Source: CBDFFW01 sp965246945 (GTDB lineage: Bacteria; Pseudomonadota; Alphaproteobacteria; UBA11073). From it: a stretch of 64,000 nucleotides of DNA. The position numbers and the translations under genes are program-made. Of the stretch, positions 7,302 through 16,865 are shown piece by piece. Below the pieces are notes generated by a model, which saw only the letters and a program-made list of their open reading frames with translations, searched no databases and had not been told where the DNA came from. Location: positions 620,001-684,000 of the forward strand of contig CBDFFW010000001.1 of the NCBI GenBank assembly GCA_965246945.1, read 5' to 3'. The number at the start of each line of letters is the position of its first letter. Positions within the stretch are counted from its first letter, which is position 1.

Positions 7302-9390
7302 GACGCTGAAAGCTCCGCATATGTTTAAGAATGTCGTTGGGTAAGCCGATCAAGGGCCGCTCGCCTGGGTGCAGCCACAAGGCTTGATCGGCTTGGGCGA
7401 TGTGATCGTTCCGGTGGGTGACTTGGATAATGGTGCGTTCGCCGCGCCAGGCCATAATTTGCCGTTGCAGCGCTTGGCCGGCGAGGCTGTTCCACACAGC
7501 ATGCGGCACTTCATCGATCAGATAAATGGGCGCATCGCGCAGCAGCAAACGGGCGATGCAAAGGCCGTAAGATAATTCCTGCGGCCAGCTGGCAGCATCG
7601 ACCACCGAGGCATTTAGACCATCAGGCAGTTCCGATAAGAACGGTTCGAGGCCTAAAATTTGTAAGGCACTATGCGCCTTATCAGCGGTGATTAATGGGT
7701 TGGCCAAACGCAGATTATCCAGAATGGTGCCCGCCATAAATTCCGGATTTTGAGATAGATAGGCCAGGTGTTGACGCAGGGTGGCGGGGGCCCATTGGCG
7801 GATATCATGCCCATCAATCAGCACAGAACCCGCTTGCGGCCGGTATAGACCGTTGACCAGTTTCAGGATGGTGGATTTACCGGCGCCATTGCTACCCGTA
7901 ATGGCTAAATGACCACCCGCGCGGACATTGAAGGATAGACCCGCGAAAACGGGTTCGGCCTCTTTATTATAACGTAGACCGACATATTGCAGGGATAACT
8001 GGCCTTGGATGTGATCGACCGGTGCGGTGGTGGCGTAGGGTTGGTATTCAGTGTCCAGCGCCATCAGGCGGTTGATCTGGCCCATGGTCGCACCCAATTG
8101 TTCCAGGCGCGGCAAGGTGACGCACAAGGCTTGCAGCGGATACAGCACGCGCCAGGACAGCATCACAATGGCGATTAAAGTTCCAACTGTTAAACGGCCT
8201 GCCCAAATTTCATTCACGCCCCAGCAAATTAGCGCCAAACCTGCAAAGGCGAAAAGCAGGGAGGCGATGGTTTCTAATACCACCGTTTGCCATTGCACGC
8301 GGAAGCCGGTATGGGCCACACCAGCGGCGGCATCCTGCAGCCGTTTTTGCCAATGTTTGGTTAACCCATCGCTGCGGATAGTGTTAAATTTATCATAGGT
8401 TTCAATCAGTAATTGCTGACGCTCACTCGCCGCGGTGGCTTGCGCGCGGATGGATTTGTGCAAGATGGGCCGTGCGATGGCCAGGATCGATAAATAAATT
8501 ACCGCCATGGCCACTGGCACCCAGGCCAAGGCACCACCCAAGATGAATAAAGCCAGCATCACCAAGGCGGTGAAAGGTAGGTCCAAGAGTGTGAGCAATA
8601 ATGGGCCCGTGAAAAAATCGCGGACGGATTCAAATGACCGCAGTCGGGCAATTTGAGCGGCAACTGAAGCGCGTTCAATGTAAGTGGCGGGCAGGTTCAG
8701 CAATTTCGCCAGCACTTGTGTGTTTACCACATAGTCCAAACGTACACCCAGCCAAGAAAGCACACGGCCACGCAAATGCCGCAGCGCCCATTCAATCATC
8801 AAGGCAATGGCCACGCCGCAGGTCAGCGCAAACATGGTGTCTTTGGCTTGGTTGATGATCACTTGGTCGTAAGCCTGCATCACGAAAAAGGGCACGGTTA
8901 GTGCGATGAGATTTAGCATAATGCTGACCAGCACAATTTGGCCGAGCAGGGTGCCAAAGCGTGGCAACAAGCTTTGCAGCCAATGGTTTTTGGCTTGCAG
9001 TGGATTGCGTTCCAGTTTGTTGGCTTCGGTTTTAACAAAGGTATAAATGGTGCCTTTGGGCAATTTGCGAATGGTGCGCAGATCAAACACCGCTTCGATT
9101 TTCTGGCCGTTATGGCTGACCCACATCGCAGGCAGCAGACGCATATCTAATTTGCCGCCCATATGGCTAAGCGAACGGGCTGGAAAACCCAATTGCGCGA
9201 AGGCATTTAAGGCATCGCTAACTGTATGCTGTTCGCCCTCATGCAACGGCGGCAGCGCGGTGAGCAGATCGCTTTCATTCTGCAATTCAAATGCTTGCGC
9301 CAATTGCAAATAGGCATCCAATACGCGGTTTTCGCCATGGCTGAAAAGTGCGTGGAGAAAGTTTTGTGAAAAAGTGAATTCGGGGGTCAT
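7282..9390 (-). CDS. Type I secretion ABC transporter subunit, intact ATP site
   Basis: 702 residues. N-terminal 130 residues form a peptidase-like (C39-like) domain with no catalytic Cys-His pair that I can see, as in HlyB. The ABC transmembrane region is about 145-440. The ATPase has a canonical Walker A 'GSNGAGKS' (499-506), Walker B 'YLIDE' with the catalytic Glu627, and an H-loop His659, but its signature is 'LSYGL' (606-610) rather than LSGGQ. It overlaps the preceding ABC gene by four bases (ATGA) and the HlyD gene by 20. Because the partner subunit has lost its own ATP-binding residues, the pair probably works as a heterodimer with one active site formed by this Walker A/B and the partner signature. 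Confidence 0.93.
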   Translation of the reverse strand: MTPEFTFSQNFLHALFSHGENRVLDAYLQLAQAFELQNESDLLTALPPLHEGEQHTVSDALNAFAQLGFPARSLSHMGGKLDMRLLPAMWVSHNGQKIEAVFDLRTIRKLPKGTIYTFVKTEANKLERNPLQAKNHWLQSLLPRFGTLLGQIVLVSIMLNLIALTVPFFVMQAYDQVIINQAKDTMFALTCGVAIALMIEWALRHLRGRVLSWLGVRLDYVVNTQVLAKLLNLPATYIERASVAAQIARLRSFESVRDFFTGPLLLTLLDLPFTALVMLALFILGGALAWVPVAMAVIYLSILAIARPILHKSIRAQATAASERQQLLIETYDKFNTIRSDGLTKHWQKRLQDAAAGVAHTGFRVQWQTVVLETIASLLFAFAGLALICWGVNEIWAGRLTVGTLIAIVMLSWRVLYPLQALCVTLPRLEQLGATMGQINRLMALDTEYQPYATTAPVDHIQGQLSLQYVGLRYNKEAEPVFAGLSFNVRAGGHLAITGSNGAGKSTILKLVNGLYRPQAGSVLIDGHDIRQWAPATLRQHLAYLSQNPEFMAGTILDNLRLANPLITADKAHSALQILGLEPFLSELPDGLNASVVDAASWPQELSYGLCIARLLLRDAPIYLIDEVPHAVWNSLAGQALQRQIMAWRGERTIIQVTHRNDHIAQADQALWLHPGERPLIGLPNDILKHMRSFQRHDILTH

Positions 9391-11162
9391 GCAACTAACC
9401 CTTTCTGCTTAATTTTAATATTTTGTTCGGGCGGCATATCGGGGGCTTGGATGGTGCGGATATGCTGATAGGCTTGGACATGGTAGAAGCTTGGTTCGGC
9501 CTTGGTTTCAATGTTCGATAATTGGCCGGTGATTAAATCAAAGCGCTGGCGGGCGAGGCGTTGCAGGTTCTGATCTTCGGTGACCAGCAACATGGTCACA
9601 CGGTTTTGCAAGCGGCCCAGCAAGCTGTGCAGTTGGGCATAGCCGGCTTTATCCAAAGCGCGGTCGGCTTGATCGAATAAAATGACGCGCGGTTTTTGGG
9701 CTAGGGCGCGGATCAATGCCAAACGTTGTTTCAGGCCAGGCGAAAGGGGATCGGCGGTAGTATCTTCCAACACGGTTTCATAGCCATGCGGCAATTTGGC
9801 GATTTCCTGATCAAACCCGAACAGTGCGAGCAGTTCCTGCATCGCCGCAAACGGGATTTGGCCAAAGCGGGTGAGGTTGTCACGGATCGTGCCTTGGAAA
9901 ATTTCACCTTGCGCGGGGAGGTAGGCAATATGCTTGGCCAATGCTTCGCTGGCCAGGCGATAAATGGGGCGGCCATCAATCCATAACTGACCGCGCTCGG
10001 GCGTGATTAAGCCAGCGCAGAGTTGCAGGAATTGCGTTTTTTGCGCTTCGCTGCCGCCGGTGATGTAAATGCTATCACCCAATTGCAGATCGAGATTTAA
10101 ATTACGCAAATCGCCATGCGATAAGGTTTTGATTTGCACCTGACCGGTGCGCTCGGGCGGTGGCGAAGCCAATTTGCGGCCAGGTAGTTGCACGATGGGA
10201 CGCAGTTGTTCCAGCGCCAATTGCCCTTCTTGCCAGCGCAGGGATAGGCCAAGCAAGCGTTGGACGGGTTGCACCAAACGGCTGGCGAGCATGACGCAGG
10301 CGATTAGCGCGCCCATGGTGAGTTTGCCTTCATACGCCATGGGCGTGCCGACGGTGATGACCGCAGCGGTCATCGCTTGCGCGAAAATCGCGCTGTAATT
10401 GGCGGCTTTGCTGTTCATTTGGGAGAGGTGATAATGATATTCGGCCGCTTCAGTGGCCAAATGTTCATAGCCGCGTAGCGCCCATTGTTCGCCGCCCAAA
10501 GCTTTGAGTGTGTGGATGGCAGTTAGATTTTGGCGGATGGATTCATACCGTGCATCATCGTGATTTTGCTGCAGCACGAGCAGGCGGCGGGCGGTGCCGA
10601 CCTGGTGCCACATCACGCCGATAAACATAGTGGTCAGCACCAGTGGCACGGCGACCAGCCAGCCGCCCAAGGCATAAAGCAGGCCGATGAATATAGCGGC
10701 GAAAGGCAGATCAACCAGGGTCAGCCAAAAGCTGCTGCCATGCAGATCTTTCAACCGCGCGGGCGCATGCATTTGCTGCACAAAGGCACTGGCCGATTGC
10801 GCCGGCAGTGCCACAAAATCACTGCCAAAAACTTTTTGGTGCAAGGCCTGGCTGACTTTATATTCAAACTTGCTGGCTTCCCAGCTGATGGCGTAATGCC
10901 GCGCCAAACGCAGCGCGTGATCCAGCACCAGGGCGATGACCAAACCACCGGCCAATACGGCCAAAGTTTCACTGCTATGCCGCAGCACAATGCGGTCATA
11001 AACCTGCAGCATGAAAATCGGCAAAGCGAGGGCGAGTAAATTCGCCGCAATGGCGCCGCCGACATTCCAGCCCGCTTCGTAATAACGGACCAGTTTGGCG
11101 AAGAATTGCGGCCAGGCAGGCAGCGCCGCGAGATTGCGCGGGGTGTCAGAAGAATGATGCAT
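9387..11162 (-). CDS. Type I secretion ABC transporter subunit with degenerate ATPase
   Basis: 591 residues from the ATG at 11162; a longer open frame to 11387 runs antisense-like through the end of the upstream gene and is low complexity, so I reject it. Transmembrane region about 30-310 with 'LPIFMLQVYDRI', as in PrsD/HasD-type subunits. The nucleotide domain is eroded: Walker A reads 'GGSEAQKT' (369-376, two glycines lost), Walker B ends in 'ILFDQ' (Gln in place of catalytic Glu), and the switch histidine is replaced ('LLVTED'). The signature 'LSPGLKQR' (473-480) is partly kept. It starts 14 bases after the giant protein's stop and overlaps the next ABC gene by four bases. Probably the non-catalytic half of a heterodimer. 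Confidence 0.9.
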   Translation of the reverse strand: MHHSSDTPRNLAALPAWPQFFAKLVRYYEAGWNVGGAIAANLLALALPIFMLQVYDRIVLRHSSETLAVLAGGLVIALVLDHALRLARHYAISWEASKFEYKVSQALHQKVFGSDFVALPAQSASAFVQQMHAPARLKDLHGSSFWLTLVDLPFAAIFIGLLYALGGWLVAVPLVLTTMFIGVMWHQVGTARRLLVLQQNHDDARYESIRQNLTAIHTLKALGGEQWALRGYEHLATEAAEYHYHLSQMNSKAANYSAIFAQAMTAAVITVGTPMAYEGKLTMGALIACVMLASRLVQPVQRLLGLSLRWQEGQLALEQLRPIVQLPGRKLASPPPERTGQVQIKTLSHGDLRNLNLDLQLGDSIYITGGSEAQKTQFLQLCAGLITPERGQLWIDGRPIYRLASEALAKHIAYLPAQGEIFQGTIRDNLTRFGQIPFAAMQELLALFGFDQEIAKLPHGYETVLEDTTADPLSPGLKQRLALIRALAQKPRVILFDQADRALDKAGYAQLHSLLGRLQNRVTMLLVTEDQNLQRLARQRFDLITGQLSNIETKAEPSFYHVQAYQHIRTIQAPDMPPEQNIKIKQKGLVA

Positions 11163-11176
11163 AGCTACTCTTGAGG

Positions 11177-14100
11177 TTAATGGCCGAATAATCCGGTTTT
11201 GAGGGTGGCAGTGACGCTGGCGCTGACCGGATGGCTGGCTGCCGCAGTGGCGGTGCTGGCCAGGCTGGTCACTGGTGTGACGGTGGCGGTGACCGCATGG
11301 GCGGCGGCGCTGGTGATATCGTTGCTGGCGGCATGCGATACGCTGGCGATATCGGCACCGATATGCTGCGTGGTGGTGTCCACCCAATTGCTGGTGGTGG
11401 TTAAAGTAGTATCTGCCGCATGGGTGGCAGTTGTGGTGGTCTCCACCAAATGGTTCCAGCCAGTGCTGACCGGATCACTGCTGACCGCATGGGTGACCAG
11501 CGTGCTGGTTTCCTGACCGGCGATGGTGAGATTGCTGGCGGCAGTATTCACGGTGCTGGTGGCGTGATCGGCGGTGGTTAGCGTTGTGGTTGCTGCCGCG
11601 CCAAGCGTATTATTAACCGCAGTGGTGGCCAGGCTGGCGACCGTTGGGATGGCTTCCACCACAGGTGTCACAATCGCGGCATGGCTGTTAGCAGCAGCGG
11701 CCAAAGTGTTGGCTGTTTGGACTACAGAATTTGCCACATTGGTTGTGGTTTGGCTGACAGCAGTGGTGAGGTTGTTAACCGCATGGCTGGTATTATCCAC
11801 GATTGCTGAAAGATTAGCCGGCGCTGTTGAGGTCGCGCTATTCAAATTACTAACCACCGTGCTGGCAGTGTGATTGGTGTTATCTACCAAAGCCGGTACG
11901 ATATGGTTGGCAGTGCTGATCACTTCATTGACATGGCTAGTGATTGTTTGAGCAGCGGTGTTGATATTTGCAATCGCCGGCGCAATTACTTCTGGCACGC
12001 TGGCGGTTACATGGTTGGCAGTGGCCACCACATTTTCAACCACTGGCGTGATGGTGACTGGTACTGTTGCGATCGTGCTCACAACATGTTCGGCAACGGG
12101 CGCGATGGTTGCATTCGCTATGGCTGGCACATTGTTAACCATATGAATGGTGTTATCAATTACTGGTGCTGTTGTATCATGAAGCTCCGCCGGCACAGCG
12201 TTAACTGTGGTAACGGCGTTGTTTGCGACATTGCCAATGTTGTTTTGCAGATTGGTGGGGAGTGCAGTGATTTGATTGGCGGCAGCAGTGGCTATAGGCG
12301 TTACAAAATTTGTTGCTGCGGCTACGGTTTGTTCAATGATTGGGGTAATGGCCGCCACGGTTGACGTTACAAAAGTTGATATTCCGGTATGCAAATTGCT
12401 AACAGTGCTTTCAATTGAATTAACGGCATTGTTCAGAGTCGCTGCGGTTGTCGCAGGAATGGCGGCAATTGTGCTGGTTGTATTATTAACTACCGTGGCA
12501 GCATTTGCGGCAAGCTGATTAACCACTGGCACAACATTATTATTAATATTGGTTGGCAGATTGTTAATTGCTTGTATTGCATTTTCAATCACTGGATTGA
12601 GCGCTGCTGGCGCGGCATTCAGATTGCCAAGCGCAGTATTCACCGTTGGGATAACGACAGTATTGATCTCGCTAATCACAGCGGCTAGTGCATTATTGGC
12701 GATGCTGGCCACAGTGTTGGTGCTGTTTTCAACCACCGGTATAATCACTGCTGCGGTTGCGGCCGGAATGGTATTCACGCTATTCACTGCGTTGCCCGCC
12801 CAATTATCAACGGTGCCGATGGCTGCATTGGCGCTGGTTTCAACACCTGCGGGGATAGTGGCAACTGCATTAACCGCGTTATCGATAACCGGCGCAATTA
12901 CTGTTGGCGCAGTGGCGATTGTTTCAACAACTGGCGTTACCACCGCAGCGGTATTGGTGCTGATGTTATTTACTGCACTGCTAATAGTGCCAGCGACGAT
13001 ATTTTCTGTGTTAATGATCACAGGCGCAATGGCAGCAGCGGTATTTGCTGGGACAGTGGCGATATTGGCAATACCGTTATCGATACTGGCCAAAACAGGT
13101 TGTACAATTTCGGTGCCGGTTACCGCAATCACATCACTCACACAGGCCGTGGTTTCACATACCGTGCAATCATCGCCATTGCCAGTTGGCGTTAAAATAT
13201 TTTCCAGCCCGTTGGCAGCGGTTCCGACCACATTTTGCAAACCGCTTAGCAAGTTATCGGTAACACCACCAAGCACGCCGTTTACATCCGGCAGTGAAGT
13301 ATCTGGCAAACCTGGGATGGATAGTAAATTGGCTGGGTTTAAATCTACAATTGGGGTGCCCAGCACCTCTACTTGTGCGGTTAGTGGTGCCGCTGGGTTA
13401 GCCAGCAAATTGCTGTCGATATTCAGTAAATTCGTATCACTGGGGATCAGGTTTAAATTAACTGGAATGATTGGGGTGCCGATATCGGTTGTGATCAAAC
13501 TATGGCTGCTATTATCAAATGCCAAAATTTGATTAAGCACGGGTGCGCTCACTTCGCCAAGCGTGGCAGGCAGATCATTTAAACCGTTTTGTAGATTGCC
13601 AACGATATCACCAATTTGGTTGGGCAGTTCTTCACCGCTGGTAAGCGGTAATGGAATATTCGGCAGATTTAAACCATGGCCAAGCAATATTACAGCTGGC
13701 GCAATGTTGCCATCCTGCAATTGCAGTTGATCGTTTACCGGCAAGGTCACATCGCCACTGATGGATAGCAGGTTAGGCAAGCCAGGGATCACCACGGCGG
13801 TGAAATCGGCAATCGGCAAGCCAGTAATATCAGCATTCATCAAACCATTGCTGACCGGTGTGGCAGTATGATTAAATAGCGCGGCATTGGCATCCAGCAA
13901 AGTTGGTGCACCTGGAATAATTGTTGCGGCGAGATTATCCAATGGTGCGGCCAGCACATCCGCGCTGATCAAACCACTATCGGCGGGGGTAACTGAATGG
14001 TTGAACAAGCCATCATCAAGGTCCACCAGTTGCGGTGCGCCAGGTGCAATTACCGCGAATAAATCGTTGATGGGTTGACCCAATAGATCGGCATTGATTA

Positions 14101-16150
14101 AGCCGTTCTCAGTCGGTGTGGCGTGATTGCCCAGCAAGCCATCATTGATATCGACCAGATTAGGGAGGCCAGGCAGAATAACGGCGGAGACATTATTAAG
14201 CGGCTGGCCGATCAGATCCGCATTAATCAAACCCGTTTCGGTGGGGTGCGCGCTGCCGCCCAAGAGCCCATCATTCACATTCACAATATTCGGTAGACCA
14301 GGCAAGATAGCAGGCGCGGTATTCAAAAGGGGTGAATTAAGATCACCCGTAATCAAACTGCTATCACCGTGACTGCCCAAACCATTTAGAATATCGGCAA
14401 TAGGGATAATCACCGGATTATCTGGTGCGCAATAATTGGGATCGCCAATTGCGCCGATTACGGAGGTAACCAGATTTTCCACCGGCACTTCGGGCGAACA
14501 GCCGCAATCGGCCGGGGAAGTAACGCCATTAACATCGGTTAGCACTGCCCCCAGCAAGACATTGCTATTGGTTTCCGTGGCCGCCAATTCATTATTCAGC
14601 GGTGGTAATAAAGATTGCAAAATGCTGTTGGTATCAACAGGGCAGCCCAGGGCAGCGGTGGAATCATGCACTAAATTCACCACACCATTTTCGGCCGGAA
14701 TGGGATTGAACACTTGGAATAGATTGGCGGTGAGACTGGTGGCCACATCCTGGCTGGTGGCAATGATGTCACCCGCTTCGCGGACCACTTCAGCTGGACC
14801 TAAGGTTTGACCGGCAGCAATTAACACATCATGCAGCACTGGGATATTATCAACCTGCGTTACCACCGCATTTAATTGCTGGGCCAATGGGTTTAATGCT
14901 TCGGGTGTTTGAATGCTGATTGGCAAACTGCCCAGCGGGGTCACAATTTCGGTATTTACATCCACAATATGATTAGGCGTAAACAGGCCAACTGCTACAT
15001 TCGCATCGGCAATGGTGATATTGCCCGCTTGCAAATGCAGATCGTAAGCAACCTGGCTGGGCTCGATCCCATGGCCGGTTAAGGGGTTATCGATATCGGC
15101 CACCAAATGTGTAGCAGCATCAATGGGCAAATCGCATAATTCGATATGGTTTTCCGTGCCGGTATTGGTGGTTAGATCCAAATCATTGTTTAAATCGGTA
15201 ATGGTATGCGTGTGATCGGTTACGTTCACATGCTCACCGCCAATGGTGATGGTGTTATCGGTGATAACCAGCGGGCCAGCATTAACAACAGGCGGCGGGT
15301 TTGGATCGTGGGGACCATCGGTCGGTGGGTTGGGATCGTGCGGACCATGCGGCGGCCAGTGCGGTGGCTGCGGGTTATGGGGTCCGTCTGTTGGCGGCTT
15401 GGGATCATGCGGACCGTCGGTCGGTGGATTAGGACCAACTGGCCCATCGTTTGGTGGAATAGGGCCAGTCGGCCCATCAGTCGGCGGCTTTGGATCGGTT
15501 GGCCCACCTGTTGGTGGATTTGGATTAAGCGGTCCATCAGTCGGTGGGCTGGGGGGAGGACCATCGGTCGGTGGGTTTGAATTGGGTGGGCCATCAGTTG
15601 GCGGATTAGGGTTAGTCGGGCCAGGAATTGGGTTGCCGCTAGTTGCTGGACCACGGGTGATAACGTCAGTTCCTAAATTACCCCTTAAATTTTCTCTGAG
15701 CGCTGAAAAATTAAGTCCCTCATTGGTGGTGGGACCACTAACCGGATTTAATAGGCGCAATAAAGCCGGATCATTGGTGGGGTTTTGGATATTCCCAAAC
15801 AACGTATCACGATTATCGTCATTATAATTCGTAACTGCATCAGCAGTAAGGTGGCGATTTGCGTCAGTATTAAGCGCAGCCAGATCATCTTTATTGGGAT
15901 TGGTCTGCAGGGCATTAAAATTCGCACTGGCCAAACCAATACCCTGATCATTCGGCAAGCCGCCGCGGGTCAGCGTGCCGGCTGCTGCGGTTTGATCGGC
16001 ATTGCCAAAATCATCCAGCAAACCATATTGCCGCGCATAAAGATTGGCCTGGGCGACATCCTGCAGCACAGTCATATGATCAAGCTGTGTTCTAGCACCA
16101 TCAATCACAGCGACTGGCGCAGTTGTATCGAGAAAATCAGTATCAGCCAT
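11177..16150 (-). CDS. Giant repetitive, Lys/Arg-depleted protein, likely type I secretion substrate
   Basis: 1657 residues, function unknown. There is no N-terminal signal peptide. Layout: mixed N-terminus (1-170); proline-rich 'PPTDGP' repeats (about 176-288); beta-like region (290-470); five units with a 43-residue period (about 597-799); then Thr/Val/Ala/Asn-rich imperfect repeats with motifs such as 'VTPVVE' and 'IAPVI' to the end, finishing 'KTGLFGH'. By eye the stretch from 252 to 1650 has one basic residue (Arg457), while Asp and Glu are common, so it is strongly acidic. Few cysteines, mostly clustered (339, 503, 549-551, 574 and a group near 1050). No RTX 'GGxGxD' repeats. Being the first gene of a block with two ABC subunits and HlyD makes it the probable exported cargo, perhaps an adhesin or surface layer. 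Confidence 0.7.
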   Translation of the reverse strand: MADTDFLDTTAPVAVIDGARTQLDHMTVLQDVAQANLYARQYGLLDDFGNADQTAAAGTLTRGGLPNDQGIGLASANFNALQTNPNKDDLAALNTDANRHLTADAVTNYNDDNRDTLFGNIQNPTNDPALLRLLNPVSGPTTNEGLNFSALRENLRGNLGTDVITRGPATSGNPIPGPTNPNPPTDGPPNSNPPTDGPPPSPPTDGPLNPNPPTGGPTDPKPPTDGPTGPIPPNDGPVGPNPPTDGPHDPKPPTDGPHNPQPPHWPPHGPHDPNPPTDGPHDPNPPPVVNAGPLVITDNTITIGGEHVNVTDHTHTITDLNNDLDLTTNTGTENHIELCDLPIDAATHLVADIDNPLTGHGIEPSQVAYDLHLQAGNITIADANVAVGLFTPNHIVDVNTEIVTPLGSLPISIQTPEALNPLAQQLNAVVTQVDNIPVLHDVLIAAGQTLGPAEVVREAGDIIATSQDVATSLTANLFQVFNPIPAENGVVNLVHDSTAALGCPVDTNSILQSLLPPLNNELAATETNSNVLLGAVLTDVNGVTSPADCGCSPEVPVENLVTSVIGAIGDPNYCAPDNPVIIPIADILNGLGSHGDSSLITGDLNSPLLNTAPAILPGLPNIVNVNDGLLGGSAHPTETGLINADLIGQPLNNVSAVILPGLPNLVDINDGLLGNHATPTENGLINADLLGQPINDLFAVIAPGAPQLVDLDDGLFNHSVTPADSGLISADVLAAPLDNLAATIIPGAPTLLDANAALFNHTATPVSNGLMNADITGLPIADFTAVVIPGLPNLLSISGDVTLPVNDQLQLQDGNIAPAVILLGHGLNLPNIPLPLTSGEELPNQIGDIVGNLQNGLNDLPATLGEVSAPVLNQILAFDNSSHSLITTDIGTPIIPVNLNLIPSDTNLLNIDSNLLANPAAPLTAQVEVLGTPIVDLNPANLLSIPGLPDTSLPDVNGVLGGVTDNLLSGLQNVVGTAANGLENILTPTGNGDDCTVCETTACVSDVIAVTGTEIVQPVLASIDNGIANIATVPANTAAAIAPVIINTENIVAGTISSAVNNISTNTAAVVTPVVETIATAPTVIAPVIDNAVNAVATIPAGVETSANAAIGTVDNWAGNAVNSVNTIPAATAAVIIPVVENSTNTVASIANNALAAVISEINTVVIPTVNTALGNLNAAPAALNPVIENAIQAINNLPTNINNNVVPVVNQLAANAATVVNNTTSTIAAIPATTAATLNNAVNSIESTVSNLHTGISTFVTSTVAAITPIIEQTVAAATNFVTPIATAAANQITALPTNLQNNIGNVANNAVTTVNAVPAELHDTTAPVIDNTIHMVNNVPAIANATIAPVAEHVVSTIATVPVTITPVVENVVATANHVTASVPEVIAPAIANINTAAQTITSHVNEVISTANHIVPALVDNTNHTASTVVSNLNSATSTAPANLSAIVDNTSHAVNNLTTAVSQTTTNVANSVVQTANTLAAAANSHAAIVTPVVEAIPTVASLATTAVNNTLGAAATTTLTTADHATSTVNTAASNLTIAGQETSTLVTHAVSSDPVSTGWNHLVETTTTATHAADTTLTTTSNWVDTTTQHIGADIASVSHAASNDITSAAAHAVTATVTPVTSLASTATAAASHPVSASVTATLKTGLFGH
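13756..14362 (-). repeat. Tandem 43-residue (129-bp) repeats inside the giant protein
   Basis: The motif 'PG(L/A)P' followed by a valine/aspartate-rich strand recurs at residues 617, 660, 703, 746 and 789, an exact 43-residue spacing. Each unit carries 'GL(I/M)(N/S)AD' and 'IPGLPNL'-like parts. The units differ enough in DNA that they are old or diversified rather than freshly duplicated. They probably form stacked beta-domains. Confidence 0.85.
15287..15625 (-). repeat. Proline-rich 'PPTDGP' tandem repeat region
   Basis: About twelve units of 8-11 residues built on 'NPPTDGP' or 'KPPTDGP' occupy residues 176-288 of the giant protein. The DNA shows repeated CCACCGACGGACC-like units in minus orientation. 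It is likely an extended, flexible stalk between the N-terminal part and the repeat body, and a site of length variation by slippage. Confidence 0.88.
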
Positions 16151-16368
16151 AGCAGCAACCCCAAATTGTTTAAAGACAATCTTAGGTTGATTTTATGAAT
16201 AACAGGTTAATGCTGAGTTGTGAAGACAGGCTTTTTTGTATGACACAGTATGCTGTGATCAGAAAAAACAGCATTAATTTCCCGTAAAAATTATAAAAGT
16301 ATTTTTTATAAATTCCGCTTGGCCATTTAAAGCAAATTAGCAATAATCTGTTTTGATGAATGAGGCAC

Positions 16369-16399
16369 AAAAAAAGCTGCCAGGTTGAATGGCAGCTTT
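16369..16399 (-). terminator. Intrinsic terminator after the small membrane protein gene
   Basis: Stem 'AAAGCTGCC' / 'GGCAGCTTT' (16373-16381 with 16391-16399) with a nine-base loop. On the minus strand it is followed by a seven-T run, so it ends transcription coming from 16865-16422. The remaining bases to 16151 hold no gene I can support. Confidence 0.85.
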
Positions 16400-16421
16400 C
16401 TTATATTATTCTATAACTTAC

Positions 16422-16865
16422 CTACCGGTTATGCCGTTTGGCATTATACCCGTTTAAAAAAGCGCTGAGCATATTATGCACTTTGTAAGAAATAGGTGAT
16501 TCTTCTTGCATCACTTGCCGCGGTAATTCTTTCACCTTTTTAAGATGATTGATGATCACAATGACCAAAATAACCAGTGCCAAAAGGATGATTAAACCCA
16601 ATACCAGTAATGCAGTATCAGAAGTCAAACCATGTTCAACTAGCACGCGGTAAAAGAAATAAAGCACACCAGCAAACAAGCTGAAAAACAGCAAGGCTGA
16701 GATCACTGCCAGTGATACAACCGTAATCACACAGGAAAGCAATTGCTCGAACAATGTCCCGCTGGTGTAAATGGTGCGACCAGCAATCAATGCGCCAAGT
16801 AATTTACCAATTCCAAACATGGCCTCAACCTTTGCAAATAATGAACGAGAAAAAAACTTAAACAT
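16422..16865 (-). CDS. Small membrane protein with two helices (YqjE/holin-III-like)
   Basis: 147 residues. Two strong hydrophobic helices at about 41-72 and 85-108 separated by a short polar turn, then a basic C-terminal tail. This resembles the phage-holin superfamily III/YqjE proteins that in enterobacteria follow yqjD. Its ATG overlaps the stop of the DUF883 gene by one base (TAATG), the same pairing as yqjD-yqjE, which supports the assignment. The role is unknown; a membrane-associated stress function is likely. Confidence 0.6.
   Translation of the reverse strand: MFKFFSRSLFAKVEAMFGIGKLLGALIAGRTIYTSGTLFEQLLSCVITVVSLAVISALLFFSLFAGVLYFFYRVLVEHGLTSDTALLVLGLIILLALVILVIVIINHLKKVKELPRQVMQEESPISYKVHNMLSAFLNGYNAKRHNR

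Noticed and set aside
11163..11387. Extended N-terminus of the degenerate ABC subunit
   Set aside because: The extra 75 residues are low-complexity His/Arg/Gln-rich sequence read out of frame from the giant protein's end; the ATG at 11162 fits the family.
12549..13532. Long plus-strand open frame (327 residues) opposite the giant protein
   Set aside because: It is a mirror of the low-complexity Thr/Val/Ala repeats of the minus-strand gene; no ribosome site or domain. The same applies to other long plus-strand frames between 11.2 and 15.8 kb, such as 15243-15827 (glycine-rich).
15287..15625. CRISPR array
   Set aside because: The regular repeats are codons of a proline-rich protein segment in a long open frame; there are no unique spacers of constant length.
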